From Pollenia angustigena (Eukaryota > Arthropoda > Insecta > Diptera > Polleniidae): a DNA stretch of 64,000 nucleotides. Where the stretch lies: positions 85,943,285-86,007,284 of the forward strand of contig OV884056.1 of NCBI GenBank assembly GCA_930367215.1, given 5' to 3'. Shown here piece after piece: positions 10,126-22,369 of this stretch. The notes beneath the pieces are model-generated. The model was not told the DNA's origin and ran no database searches. It saw nothing but the letters and a program-made list of their open reading frames with translations. The position numbers and the translations under genes are program-made. How positions within the stretch are numbered: position 1 is the first letter of the stretch; every line of letters starts with the position of its first letter.

Positions 10126-10829
10126 TTAAAGTGTTTTATAGTTTTAATTAATTTTGTATATCATTATGGTACAGGGTTTTTTAAGAATAACTCTGTTTTT
10201 ATAACAAAAGTAATAGGCTTTTTACACTTGCTCACATCCAGGGCTTAAAATCAACATCTTTCTTCATCTTTAAAAGATGTTCCTATCTCATGTTGTTTCA
10301 TTCAACATCTTTCAATTATTTTAGTGTCATCACTAGAAAAAACAAACAAGTTGTTAAAAAGTATATACCATCACTATAAAAAAATACAAAAGAGCAGGAC
10401 AGCAATATCATTTGTTTTGTGTGAAAATAAATATTTTTATGATGAAAGATGAAAGATGTTATAAATGTAAACAAGTTATTTTCATTTTTAACATCTTCAT
10501 TAAGTTATTTAGATGAACAAACAAGGATCGAAAAAAGTAAGATTTGCCAATTAAAAATAAAAAAAGACATCACTACCACGCATACAGATGTCAGTTGTTT
10601 TATGTTTGGACCCAGTCACTCCTCTAGACCACAGTGGTAGCATGTAAAGGCTTCTTAACGTTTATTTTTGGATTTTTAAAAACACAAATATGCTAATTTT
10701 GCTTATTAACATATGAAAATGGGTTGCGTGTGGAAAATCAGCGGGGTTTTCTTAAATAAAATCAGAGAATCTACGCCAAAGCGAATGATCGTCCAGCTAG
10801 CTGCATCTTGTTATACATCATCCAGACAA

Positions 10830-11240
10830 TCCATTGTTATGTCCCCTATGGAGGAGTACGGATCGTCTTGAGGATAATATTTCACCTTTTGGTGTTGCAT
10901 CCTCTGGGGCATAGTTAGGTGTATGCATATCTAAGATCCGAGAAAGATTCAAAATGATACGACATTATAAAGTTTTTGTGATGTTTTGAGACCGAAGGCT
11001 CACCAGAGATCCTATATATCTGGTGCCAAGGGAGTCGGTAGAAAAAGCCGGTTTGACTATTGGTTGAGGACCCCGTTATGAAAATTCCTGCGGGAAATGC
11101 TCCCTGTCTTTGCGGAAGTTTTACCTTTCTGATAACCAGTTCTTTCCAAATGTTGACAAAGGGATACTTTCGGGGATCTCGTGGTAAAAGTGGTGTATAC
11201 CGAAAACTGTGGGAAGAGAGACTTCCACATTGAAGGCTGT
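10830..11240 (+). repeat. Dispersed repeat of unknown family (also at about 20790-21040, inverted)
   Basis: The sequence is richer in G+C than its surroundings. Segments ACCAGAGAT..ATCTGGT, GGTTTGACTATTGGTT and GATACTTTCGG appear in the same order on the minus strand at 20790-21040. No protein motif was recognised and all frames are broken. It may be an old transposon internal region. Confidence 0.45.
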
Positions 11241-11479
11241 TGTTTTCACCCTTGTGGCAGGTTTTGTGAGATAATCAAAATGGGGTTTTCATTTCTATAA
11301 TGTTATAATGAAGATTTTGTAGTCTGTTAGAAAGGTCGAGGAACGGATTAAAGACCAGTGAAGACTCTGGTGGTGTGTGGTTGCTAGATGTGTGTTGGTT
11401 ATTGACTATTAACATAAGATGTGTTTTTGAGGGAAAAGTTTGACCTTGTGTACCTCTCCATGGTTGAATTTGACAAACA

Positions 11480-11562
11480 GTGAAACAAAGAAATGTCAAA
11501 TTAAGTTTGGCAAAAACTTGACGTTAAGGTGTGACTCACAATTAACACCATGCATTATGGTT
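11480..11562 (-). mobile_element. Solo end fragment of the DD41D mariner-type family
   Basis: GAAATGTCAAATTAAG, AAAACTTGACGTTAAGGTGTG and a decayed terminal repeat follow the same order as the right end of the element at 59379-60665 (there AAATGTCAAATAAAATTCGG, then AGGTGTGGTTCACATTC). Only this end remains. Confidence 0.55.
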
Positions 11563-11599
11563 GGACCAGCCTTTTGTTTTTTTTCTTATTCTAATTCGC

Positions 11600-12880
11600 A
11601 AAGCTCTGCGCTTGTCTGAAGGAAACGAGAATCGAACCTGCAACCCCCGCAACTAGTTGATTTTAATTTATCGACCAAATTCTTTATAGCGGTCGGAGGA
11701 AAACGATGATTTTAACAGAAAATATTACAAGTCTGTGTTTTCAGTGAACCATTCGGCTGAAATTTATTAGCCAAATTTATAATTGCGGTCGCAGAATTGC
11801 GATGATTCTGATCGAGTAATATTAAGAATTTAACGAAATTAAATTTTTCAGTTCCACCAGTTTCATTGTAGATTTTTAATATTTTAGCGCGGTTTTTAAT
11901 CAAAATTGAATTTATTGGAAACAATTGCCGAAACTTCTACTACTGATTTGTCAACAGGTTAAATGTCAGAGCTGTCATGTCAATTTCATATGCCCTATTA
12001 AAAACACCGTTATTTCTTTCAAACAAAAAAATTGCATAATTAATTTTTTTGGATTATTATAATTTTATGGTTTTAATTATTTTTTATTTACTATAAATAT
12101 ATAAAAATTTATTGTATATTTTATGAAGAATTTCAAATATAATTAAATGCTCTTTTCCAAATTAACAAAAAAAAATTAAATAGATAATAATTGTGTCTAT
12201 GGAAACGGGTATCGTTTTTGTTTATGTTACCTTACGGAAGCTTCTGACAATTTCTATTGAGTTCATAGGAAGTGTTCATGACAGACACGTTTATTTTATG
12301 TTTCTTATTTATTTATGTATTTGTAATATTTCATTTTGTTTATAATTGTATGTTTGTTTTGTTTCATTAGTCATGCCAAAATTTCAAACAATAGCAAAGG
12401 CCAATGAGGCAACTGTATAGAAGAACATCTTTCATTTATAAATTTCTTATTATTGTTTATAAATGTACAGAGTTTATATGACAGCAATTGTGGGGGCATA
12501 ATTAAAGGCATTGCAAATAATGTACAGTGGGCTGCGTAGCCATAAAAAAGCAATAGTATAAAATAAAATATGTATATTAAAAAGGAGCTTTAAAGAATAA
12601 ATTTCTTTTTCAGATTTAAGGAACTAGATGTCTTTCAGTGTAAGCATGACCATATTTAGGAAGGAAAAAAGGTTTATATTTTAAAATTTAATTTTTAATA
12701 CTTCAGGCAGCCTTGCCTTCTGCAAAAAATAAAATATTGTTGTCAACTTAACGAACTATTCCTTCAAAAATTGCTTTATTTTAGGAGCTACATAAATACT
12801 TAAAAACCCTCTGTCCCTGATCGTGTATCTGAAAACTGGGTAGAGTTTTAAAAGATTTCTTCATTTACTGAAATCTTACA
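11600..12880. other. No gene seen; weak tRNA-like and tandem traces
   Basis: On the minus strand about 11620-11660 has GGTTGCAGGTTCGATTC, similar to a tRNA B box, but no credible tRNA fold around it. Two degenerate copies of a segment (around GCGGTCGGAGGA at 11690 and GCGGTCGCAGAA at 11787) lie about 97 bp apart. The remainder is A/T-rich without recognisable features. Confidence 0.45.
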
Positions 12881-13114
12881 TTTTTATGCCCTTCATCACT
12901 AGTGGTGAATGAGGGTAAACTTAAGCGCATGTGGTTCTGCCATAATTTTAACGTCATCACACAACCTACAGTGGCCATTAAGGCTTTGTAATGACATGCA
13001 AATTACGTCAGAACCACATGCGCAAGTGGCTTTTCGCATTCCGTGTATTCTAGGCTTAAGTTTGTCATTCCGTGTGAAACTTTTTTAATATTTTTCTAAG
13101 ACCCCATAACGTAC

Positions 13115-13615
13115 AGTAGAATCCCGATAATTCGTAATCGCTAGGGACCGGCTATTTATTACGAATTATAGGGGTTTTCGATTTAGCGGGGTTTCGATTT
13201 AACGGGGTTAAAATAAAATAAATACGAATTAACGGGGTTTTTCAATTTACTTACCAAAGCGATAAAAAAAACATAAATATAAAATATATAAAAACTATTC
13301 ATGTTACAAACTGATCTTAAGAAAACAAACACACACACAAGCGAAACCCACGCAAAAAAATCAAATCGGTAAACAAAAAATCATTATTTCCATGTTTCTG
13401 TTGTTTTTATTACGAATTATAAGTGGTAGTTAGCAAACAATTACGATTTATAAGAGGTAAAGAAGATTTTATTTGAAAAAAAATACGAATTAGCGAGGGG
13501 ACCAAAATGTATGGAAATTTTACGAATTAACGAGATTTTTTCAAGGGACCGACAGTTTATTACGAATTATCGGGAATTACGATTTATCGGGGTACGAATT
13601 ATCGGGATTTGACTG
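13115..13615. mobile_element. pogo/Tigger-like MITE made of ACGAATTA repeats
   Basis: Ends CAGTAGAATCCCGATAATTC and the complement of CAGTCAAATCCCGATAATTC are flanked by TA (13113-13114, 13616-13617). CAGT tips with TA duplications are typical of the pogo branch of Tc1/mariner. The interior repeats TACGAATTA(A/T)CGGGG or TTACGAATTATAAG many times, so the subterminal region is essentially an array of one motif. No ORF. Confidence 0.75.
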
Positions 13616-13758
13616 TATATATATTCGGTGTCATTGAGTAATTCTATGTCGATGTAGCAATATCCGTCTGTCTTTATGTCTATTGAAATCACGCTACTCT
13701 CACTTTCAAACGACTCGAAAGAAAATAATAATATTGGTGTCAAATTGTTTCTACATAG

Positions 13759-14244
13759 CAGAGATGTAAATGAATCATTCATTTTTGATTTTAATTCATT
13801 ACGAATTGGCTAAATTTTGAATTAATTATTTTCACACTTAAAAATGAATTCAATGAAATATGAGTCAATTCATTGGAATTTAGCAAAATGAATTGCAATT
13901 CATTTTTCATTCAAATGAATTGGTAAAATTCATTTTCAATTCATTTGAATTGAATTGACTTTGAATTATTTCAAATGAGTTAGAAAAAATTTATTGCAAT
14001 TCATTTCCAATTCATTTGAATTGATTCATTTCCAATTCATTTGAATTGAATTGCAAGTCATTTAACCAATTCATTTGAATTAAAACAGAATTGCCCAATT
14101 CAAATGAATTTCATTTTGCCCAATTCAAATGAATTTCATTGAATTCATTTTTTTGTGTGAAAAGAATTAATTCAAAATTTGCTAATTCAGTGCATGAATG
14201 ATTCACGAATTGATTCTAAAATGAATGATTCATTTACATCTCTG
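13759..14244. mobile_element. hAT-like MITE with perfect 8-bp duplication, interior of ATTCATTTGAATT repeats
   Basis: Inverted ends CAGAGATGTAAATGAATCAT and its complement are flanked by CTACATAG at 13751-13758 and 14245-14252. The inside is dominated by overlapping AATTCATTTGAATT-type palindromes. It is inserted in the Helitron/DINE-like repeat. Confidence 0.88.
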
Positions 14245-14553
14245 CTACATAGTCCTCCTTAATAGTTTGCGATTAAAATCCAGCACAATTGGTTTACTAT
14301 ACTTAAAAAAAATCAATCCATACGTACTCAAATCAATCCGAAGCGTTATCAATAGTACGAGGAGTACGGATTTTCTTGAATCAAGTACAGAAAGATTGAT
14401 TCAAGTCCAGTTTTTCAATCGCGAAATACTTAACTTATCCATATTCAATCCCCGGGGCCAATTCCTGTTTTATGATAATGTGAAGTGGAAAAAATAAATT
14501 TATTTTCGTTTTCATTAAAACTTATCACTTACTTTTCATAAAAACATATGTGG

Positions 14554-14681
14554 TGTTTATAGAACACGAGCGCCTTACTCGTCCGTCAACTTACATTTAA
14601 AACAAAAACAAAATTTCGAAATTTGTTTTGTTTTTTAAATGTAAGTTGAAAGGACGAGTAAGCCGCTCGTGTTCTACAAAC
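14554..14681. mobile_element. Foldback MITE O, copy 1
   Basis: Near-perfect hairpin: GTTTATAGAACACGAGCG at the left and CGCTCGTGTTCTACAAAC at the right, with arms meeting at a central AATTTCGAAATTT. A second diverged copy is at 46309-46421. No ORF. Confidence 0.7.
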
Positions 14682-15012
14682 TACACAATATTTTGGTATT
14701 CTCGTTTATGATATGAAATAATTGTTTCATTCGATTTTCAACTATGAAACATTTGTAACTAAATTATCAAAATTATAAATCAAATTCAAAACAATATAAT
14801 AAAAAAATACAAGCCCCGTTTAATCAAAATTCCAAATAGATTTTGTTTGTTTTTAAGTAGATGTTGTTCCTTTTTTAAAAAAAAGAGCTATTTGTTCGCG
14901 TCTTTGGAGGTTTGCTATTTTCATTTCAGCAAGTCTTGTTCTTAAATGCTTAGAAGTTTATTTAAATACGTACATATGTACACCGCTTCTTCTATGTACT
15001 AAGTGACTACTC

Positions 15013-15193
15013 ATGCCCGTAATTTCTACAAAAAGAAAGCTGGTCGTGTTCGTACCTAACAGTTATCTTTTCCCATTTTAACGTTAATTTTGCCTTCGTG
15101 TTTTTACCTTGAGTTTTCTTTTAAAATATGGAAGCTTTTACAACATATATTTCTATTCACAACTTGATTTGTTTTTGTAGAAATTACGGGCAT
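15013..15193. mobile_element. Short TIR element P
   Basis: Perfect 20-bp inverted repeats (ATGCCCGTAATTTCTACAAA and complement) enclose 181 bp. A direct duplication TTGCCGTAACCATG occurs just after it (15199 and 15220). The target duplication is ambiguous. Confidence 0.6.
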
Positions 15194-15299
15194 CAATATT
15201 GCCGTAACCATGGTTGTAGTTGCCGTAACCATGCCCAACCATATTTTTTCTCTGCGTGTGTCAGCAAAAAATACATGAAATGAAGTGCCTTGTAAAGGC

Positions 15300-16500
15300 T
15301 TCAAAATCGTTTTTGAATAAACATTTATCAAAATGGCGCTCGGTTCAAATAGTGTTGTTAATTAAATGAAACAAACAAACCACTGTTTTTCATTGCCATC
15401 ATCGTCATATGCCCATTTGTTTTTGTATTAATGAGGCTTATTTCAAATTTATGCTCAATGCTCCATTAATTGATTTTATAAAGGGGATAGAAATACAACT
15501 GATTAAGAAAATGTGACAGAAATTTATTAACTTTTAATAAATATTTCATTTCTACAATTAAGAGTATTCTATACTTTTGTTTCTAAAAGAATAAATTAGG
15601 AAACGTTACATCAGTTGTGATTCGTTTTGGTATTTTAATTAAAACTTATTTCTTTAATCTTTTAATATGTTCGTAAAACTTTGAACAGTTCTGCAAACTT
15701 AATTTACAATTCTTATTAAATATAATTTTTTATTCAAAAATAATTAAAACAATTGTAACAATTACTTGCGTATTCTAAAATATTACATACATGTCAATTA
15801 CTTGATTCCAATTTATTTTTTAATTCCCTAGATTTAAACGAATCTTAGTCTAATGTATTTACTTTGTACTTTCATAAGACAAAGATTTCCAGCTCATAAA
15901 GAATTTAATATTCGTAACTCTTTCTCTTTTTAAACTCCCTTAACAAAAATGAAGGTTTATTACATTTTTATTATTAAATAAAATACTTTTCCTATTTGTT
16001 TCTATTATTTATGTTTTATACGATTCATTTATGAATTCTTGCCATAAATATTTCTGCATTGACTATATTTTATTGTTCTTTTATCTTTTAATATTTACTT
16101 CGTATTAAGAATGATTAACTTATTTCTAAAAAAGAAAAATCGAAAGTATTCCTTAACGAAACAATTTGTAAATGTTAAATGCTGTGATATGAATGAATTT
16201 TATGTAGAGATGCCAACGGAGATAAGTTTTCAAGAATCTTGGGAATTAAATTTTTAAATTAATCCCGGGATTCCGAAAAAACTGCTTAGAAAAAACGAGT
16301 AAAAAAATATACTATTCGGCTATGCTGAATCTTTTAAACACATTGCGATAAGAACAGAAACAAGACGAATTCAACTACAGGTGGTGTCGGAACTACAACA
16401 TTCCAAAAACAACAGAAACAACATGGGGTTTTTTGCATTGCATTTTTAGTGCTCGAAATGTCAAACACACCAAACACTTATAAATCAAAACGTTTCGAAA
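15300..16500. other. No gene seen: A/T-rich noncoding stretch
   Basis: Composition is uniformly A/T-rich with many AATAAA and TTTAAT strings and no ORF of interest. A short ATTCGGCTATGCTGAAT near 16312 is a trace of the Helitron/DINE-like hairpin end. Confidence 0.55.
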
Positions 16501-16506
16501 CCATAT

Positions 16507-16798
16507 TATACACTATGATACGATAATGACAGAATGTTATATAAATATCGTTCCACGGCGAATGTATATGAGGTGACCGAAGGGCGAATTCGAAAAAAGG
16601 CGAATTTGACATTGTCAAAAAACATTACAAAATGTAAAAAAATTACCAATTTGCGTTGTTGTTTGTTTTAATTTAGTACTAGTTTTTGATAGTGTCAAGT
16701 TCACCTTTTTTATGAATTCGCCCCTCCGTCGCCACACATAAATTCGCCGTGGAACGATATTTATATAAAATTCTGTCATTATCGTATCATGGTGTATA
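16507..16798. mobile_element. Long-TIR MITE Q
   Basis: Arms of about 57 bp differ at only a few positions (left start TATACACTATGATACGATAA, right start AATTCGCCGTGGAACGATAT). It is bracketed by a direct repeat of about 20 bp (CAACTACAGGTGGTGTCG at about 16371 and 16849), longer than a usual target duplication and probably part of an outer repeat. A related GGCGAATT..GCCACCG(C/A)GGTCACC block lies at 17165-17315. Confidence 0.7.
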
Positions 16799-16839
16799 CA
16801 TTTGACTTGGAACGGTATTTATAAAACTTTCTGTTCAAG

Positions 16840-17320
16840 GCGAATCAACTACAGGTGGTGTCGAAACGGCATCTGATTTTGACAGTTCGAGCTTATTTGT
16901 TTTGAATTTGCCACCGAAGCTGTGAAATTTGTTGTAAAGGTTTCTGTACACGGTCAAACTGCTTGTCATGCAGGCGAATTCACTCCGCCGTCATATCTAA
17001 TTTTTCTTGATTTTCCATTCAGCATCGTCGGTGTCACACATACAAACACGATTTCACTAATACTACCATAGCGCTTGATGAGAAATGCTTGACCATGTAC
17101 AGACCCCTTTAGAGCTCGTAATATATTTGCTTGCAAGTATAATTTTCTTTTGGTCATTAATAAAAAATCGATTTCTTTGCCGAATTTGTCACTGTTAAAA
17201 ACCAGTTTAAAATGAAAACAAATAATTAATTTGCCTTGTTATTTGTTAACCTTTTTTTACTGTAATTTGACTGTGTTCAATTCTATTTTTTTATGAATTC
17301 GCCACCGCGGTCACCTAATG
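16840..17320. repeat. Decayed repeats related to elements Q and R
   Basis: About 16975-17110 contains GCCGTCATATCTAA, CAGCATCGTCGGTGTCACAC and TCACTAATACTACCA, the complement of the interior of the MITE at 54835-55030. The 17165-17315 part resembles the interior of element Q. Confidence 0.55.
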
Positions 17321-19555
17321 CAAACCAATTCCCTACCGAAGCTAATCCTAAACATGTTAAACATTTTTTTCTGTGGCATCCCTAGTCGTCCTGCGAAAAT
17401 TGAAATTTGTTGTAAGAGTTCGTAAATGTATTTGCTTACAAGTATAATTTTCTTTTGTTCATTTATTAAAAATCGATTTATTTGTCGATTTTTTTTCATA
17501 TATTTATTAACTAAAATACTTCCTTACTTACTGCAATAACAACAATCGAATGTATAAAATATCTGGTATGGTCAATGTTGATGTCATAAACGCGACCGAC
17601 AAGAAGATTTAGAAATAATTTATTTCCACAATTGAACAACCAAAAGGATGGAAAGATCTAAACTTTATTTCTGAATGTCTCTTGGTGAGGGTGTGTGTAG
17701 ATTGACTTTTGACACCAGTCTTCCGGCCTAACCTAACTTTCTGCTTACCTTAAAACCAACGGGTCTGTCAATTTATAAATGACTTGTAACTGATTCTTAC
17801 AGTTTAAAAGCTAAATTATTCCGTTTGTTCAGAAGACCCAATTTTGTCAGAGAACCCATCCCTATAAACAGAGTGAGTTGCAAATTGCACACTGCAAAAG
17901 GGTACTGGATGGAGCACAATATTCCAGTTTTCTAACGTCAAACGGAAAATGTGGAGAGATTTTAAAATGAAAGTTTAAACTGATTTTGGTTTTAGATAGG
18001 ACCAAACCGATTTAGAAGTAAGACGGCTTTAAAAAAGTTAAAGGTTAATATTTTCCTATTTTGAAAACTCAAACTTTATGCAGAGTGAAACCAATATCTG
18101 TTTGTGCAGTCGATTTATAATCTATCTGTAACTGCTTCTGTGTCAGTTTAAAATCTAAATAAATTCTATTTGAGACCAACATTTTTCTTTGCAATTGATT
18201 TTCAGATTGGACTTTCTAATTTATAAAGAATTCTATCTCATCTTAAGTAGAAAATTTTGTTTGCACGATTTTGCTTAGATTTTAATAATCTTTAACAATT
18301 ACAATTGCGCTATGTTGATAAAGATGCTACATACATAATAAATCTCTAAATTACCACTTAATACATTTAAATTCAGCAAGGTTGGAAACCGCAGCAAACA
18401 AAAATTTCAATATTAAACAACATAAATAAACCATTCAATTTGTAAAATTGTATGACAGTGTATTCGTCGGCATCAATACAAACAGCATTATCAGACAAAT
18501 TATGGCGACGGGTGGCGTCAGAGGCGTAAAATTAAATAAACGCGGCAAAACTCTTACTTACTTACATCAACAAAGAGTACGAGTACCAGTTAAAGGCGTC
18601 TGCTGGTTTCTTAGTTGGTTGGTTGGTTGATTGTAGCATCCATCTATTCGTTCACATCAATTCAGTTCCATTCAATTGTTTAAAAACAATAATATGCAAA
18701 TGTGCGGATGAACGATGGAACTGACGGAACTAAATGACACACATGTGTGTGAATTAGTAATTCACATCTGAATACTTCCTAAGTAGCAGGAATCGTAGAT
18801 TTGTTTTCGGTTTTTGATGGTTTAGATATTCAGACAATCGTGAAATTTATTTTTTTAACAATATTTATTGAAGAATTTGTAAATATTTATGCATGTTTGT
18901 TGGATTTAACAGGGTCTTGTAAATTTAGGGTTTCTTTTTCAAATGTATTTGAGAAGATAAAATCGATAAACCCAAGACACAAACCAAAATATTTAACATA
19001 AAACGATTTGGTTACTAACATTGCACTTACACATACTTAACAGAGCTATGTTAACATTAAAAAAGTTATAAAAATTAGAAAATATAGAAAACTTAATCAA
19101 ATATAACAAAAACAACTGCCAAAGAAAGATGCGAATACACAAAATTAAACGACGTTGTGCATATTTTCAGAAAGTTTCTTATTGATAAGGAAGATATTTT
19201 AGCCGTCAGGAAGTGAAATACTACCACTATTTCACTAAGTGTGCAACAAAAAAAAAAAAAAATAAAACCATGCTCGATACATGCAACGCTACCAGACTAT
19301 TGGTAGAGCAAATCTGCCAATGGGGTTTGAAACTAACTTTTCACTTTTCGTGTTTCTGAAATATCGGCCCCCAAAGCTTTTGAGTTTTTTGAAGAGGCGT
19401 TTGGTATAAGTCAAAAAAAATATACTAAATGTACTTCTGAGCTAAAATACTACTTCAGATGTCTTCAGTAGAATTGTATGGCGATTCTTTCTTAGAATAT
19501 ATTAACCCACTAACTCTCATTTAAAGAGGTCCTTTTTTAAACTTCCCCACAAAAG
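17321..19555. other. No gene seen
   Basis: Two stretches (about 17660-17740) share TCTTGGTGAGGGTG..CACCAGTC..CCTAACCTAAC with 55740-55797, so a dispersed repeat tail is likely. Open frames at 18448-18630 and 18801-19001 lack motifs. The rest is A/T-rich. Confidence 0.5.
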
Positions 19556-19559
19556 TATT

Positions 19560-19674
19560 CTAAAACGGCAAATCGTGCAATGTATGTAAAACAGATTTTC
19601 GAAATTCCGGGCCTTGAAATTTTTTAATTTTTCGAAACCCCGTTTTACACACATTGCACGATTTGCCGTTTTAG
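19560..19674. mobile_element. 115-bp foldback MITE S
   Basis: CTAAAACGGCAAATCGTGCA and its complement form arms of about 36 bp around a short T-rich loop. No ORF and no clear target duplication. Confidence 0.65.
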
Positions 19675-20480
19675 TTTTTTGCACAATTTTTTTTTGTCTT
19701 AGAAGACCCCTAGTAAAATTTCGCGTTGCAAGTATTGAGGCTGACGGCGATGACCCGAATTTTGTTGCACTGTGTAATCGATGGGCAGGAAAACGTTCTA
19801 TCGAAAGAGGCTAGTGGTAGCTCTGATATAATTTCAAAAGTACCACTGAAATTATTACATTTCCTCATTTTCACAACTCGCAAAATTGTTCGTAATAAAT
19901 CGTAAACGAGAAAAAAAAAGTTTATTAAAAAATTGGATTCGAATGCTTCGGTAGAAGCCAGAAAAAAAACTAATTGATATTCAAAGAAAAAAACACTTAA
20001 AACTAGTTAATTGTGCGGCATCCACCACATGGCGAATTTTAGTAATTCCAAAAAGTTGAAGCTTCATTACGACCAGCAAAATCAACAACTCCATAACTTC
20101 TGTAAAGAACAACTGGATGGTTTCGGTGAAGAATATTTTTTTTAGTCAACTTTGATTTTATTGGAAAAATTGTTATATATAAAAAATGCAGCTGGAAAAG
20201 CGATCACCGTTTACGAGCCATTGTTAATTTTTATGGTTTCAACATGGTGCGTGTGCCAACGAAAGAATAATCGCCCGGCAGGAACAATTTCAAGGAAGTC
20301 TGAAGCAATTTTATCGTTGGGCTTTTTAAAATATTTTCCGTTGAAGTTTATTTTAATAAATCAGAAATTAATCAAGCCATGAAATATCATTTATAAGTGA
20401 AAACCCGAAGGATATTCAGAACAATGGTTCGTAAATAGCGAAGAAGAATACACATATAAAAAGTTTTATCTTATATATTT
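19675..20480. other. Unresolved stretch with small open frames
   Basis: A 38-codon frame from the ATG at 20032 (starting MANFSNSKKLKLHYDQQ) and a 76-codon frame at 20152-20382 look somewhat protein-like but match no family I recognise. They could be an old transposon gene with stops. Nothing else is seen. Confidence 0.3.
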
Positions 20481-20789
20481 AGGGCCATTATAACAATTTG
20501 GCGTTAGCTATATGTAGGATAGTTATATAAATAGTTTTGTATTTCGTAAGTTTAAGACAGAAAATGTTAAAATGGAAAGCTGCACCATGGGCCTACTCCA
20601 TGGTGGATCTTAACCGCTGGGTGACAAACATTGCGTTTACCAACCGAACCAACAGCCCCAGGTAGCAATTTGAGAGTATAATCTGCGCCTTGTTTAGGAA
20701 ATGGAGCTATCAAACCTCCACCGCTTATGGAAAAATGCTAGCGGCATATGCTTAGTAGAAATAGCACATAATGATAATCCTCCCTAAAG

Positions 20790-21040
20790 CCGAAATTTCC
20801 CCTAAGTGGTAACAAATCACTCCTTTAGTAGGATTTTCAGGACACCAAGTTATCACCGAAAGTATCTTTTCAGCGGAAAAGTGAAACTTCCTCAAGGAAA
20901 ATCTTCCTGAAGTAGAAAAAGCAATCCTTGTAAAAAAATATACTATCAGAGGCCTTAACCAATAGTCAAACCAATGCCCAAGCACCTCACTCCCGTAGTA
21001 CCAGATGGCATCTCTGGTCAGCTACGATCTCAAGAGATCT
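20790..21040 (-). repeat. Second copy of the 10.9 kb dispersed repeat
   Basis: The order CCAGAGATGCCATCTGGT, GGTTTGACTATTGGTTA, GATACTTTCGG on the minus strand parallels 10998-11180. The minus-strand frame at 20752-20985 is open for 77 codons but not recognised. Confidence 0.45.
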
Positions 21041-21059
21041 CCGGAGATCTATCAATTTT

Positions 21060-22190
21060 GGATTTTTGCCGAATCCCAAAGAGAATTTTTCTATTCCATG
21101 TTTTTCCGAGGACATGCATTGATACAATCAGTATATTCTCATAAAGCACCAAAAAAACTGTGAGAATCATTTGTCATCTCGTATTTTTGATTTTGTAATG
21201 AACGAGTTTTGCAACACACCTACTCATATATAGACAGTCGGCCTGATTATGACTGCCGTTGTCGTCTACGAAACCAGTCGTTTTTAAATGTTTGTATTAA
21301 AATTGTCGAAAACAATATAAATACATACACAAAAGTTTCTATTCTATGTATTTTTTATTGTCGTTGTAGTAAAATTTTAACAACAACTACGACTTCGACC
21401 ATAACAACGACTCTCGTAATGACTTTCCATTCAAATTTGAAGCAGAGGCTCGAACTTAAAAGACCTCGTAAACAAAAAGTACTCGCACTTGTATTAATTT
21501 AACAATACAAAGATTCCTGTAGTCTGGGGAATTGCGTTTAGTTTATGGCTCTTGTTGTTTGCTTTGTTGTGTTTTTTGTTCATGTGTGGCTTGTGGGTTC
21601 GTTGTAGGATGGGGTTTGTTAAGTTGGGCGAACGTTTTTGAATTTTTATGTACGAACATTTTTGTTACTGCTGCTGTACAGTGGACGCAATGCCTAATTT
21701 AGTGTGTACTATGTGTTTCACACTTTGCAACATTTCGCAGAGAACTGTTTCATGAAGCAGAAGATTGCTGACAAAGTGTGTAAAGACGTTTGAGGAGTAA
21801 ACAATGTAGCACACAATTTGATGTTTCTCTTTAATATGTTTCGTATACATTTTTAAAATTTAATATTTAAATTAAACAGTTAAACGTTAAATCGAAGCTT
21901 GTGGCTTGCAATAAATAACGTAACTTCTAAAAGTGGTCGTGTTTTTCCTTGCCGCCTTATGTCGCATATTCTGAAACAGGTTTAACAGAGTTTAAACCAA
22001 CTTTAAAAAGTCATTTAGAACAGGGAAATTTTAAATAACAACGGCAAACTAAATAAGCTACGATATCGCAAAAGTTTAAGTGGCATTTTTAAGCCCTAAA
22101 AACAGTTTTTAAACTATTTTTAAGCAAACAAGCAAAAAACATTTTTCCATATGGTCACCTCTAAAAAAACCATTTTTAATAAAAATGTTT
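21060..22190. other. No gene seen
   Basis: Contains a CAAC/CGAC-rich tract near 21380-21420 and long A/T stretches. The frame at 21209-21502 has no domain and is rich in simple codons. Confidence 0.5.
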
Positions 22191-22369
22191 AAACATATTA
22201 TGGTTAATTTAACCATATTATTATCACCGGCAATCATATTATGGTTAAATTAGTCCTACATCAAGACGCCCCAATAATATTATGGTAGCCTCAGAACATG
22301 TTATGGTTATTATTAACAATAATGGTTGCCGGTGACAATAATATGGTTAAATTCATCATAATATGTTTT
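22191..22369. mobile_element. Foldback MITE T (ATATTATGGTTAA arms)
   Basis: Inverted arms AAACATATTATGGTTAATTT and the complement, each also carrying ACCGGCAA(T/C)CAT, give a hairpin of about 180 bp. ATTATGGTTA recurs in both orientations inside. Confidence 0.65.

Larger units (their letters stand above)
12884..14260 (-). mobile_element. Helitron/DINE-like dispersed repeat, broken by two insertions
   Basis: On the minus strand this follows the layout of the copies at 23151-24326 and 46643-48208: a GTCTGTC block (13665-13680), TATAAAG-type and GACCC motifs, TTCACACGGAATGACAAAC-like sequence near 13070, and a CATCACTAGTGGTGAATGA inverted end near 12893. It is interrupted by a pogo-like element (13115-13615) and a hAT-like element (13759-14244). 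The far end is not clear. Confidence 0.5.

Noticed and set aside
11620..11700. Possible tRNA gene on the minus strand (GGTTCGATTC motif)
   Set aside because: No acceptor stem or D arm could be paired; at most a SINE trace.
14225..14497. 90-codon ORF
   Set aside because: It starts inside the terminal repeat of the hAT-like MITE and runs into sequence without a recognised motif; a chance frame is more likely than a gene.
18448..18630. 60-codon ORF with ATGGVRGVKLNKRGK segment
   Set aside because: Short and without any recognised domain, conserved start context or neighbouring exon signals that could be trusted.
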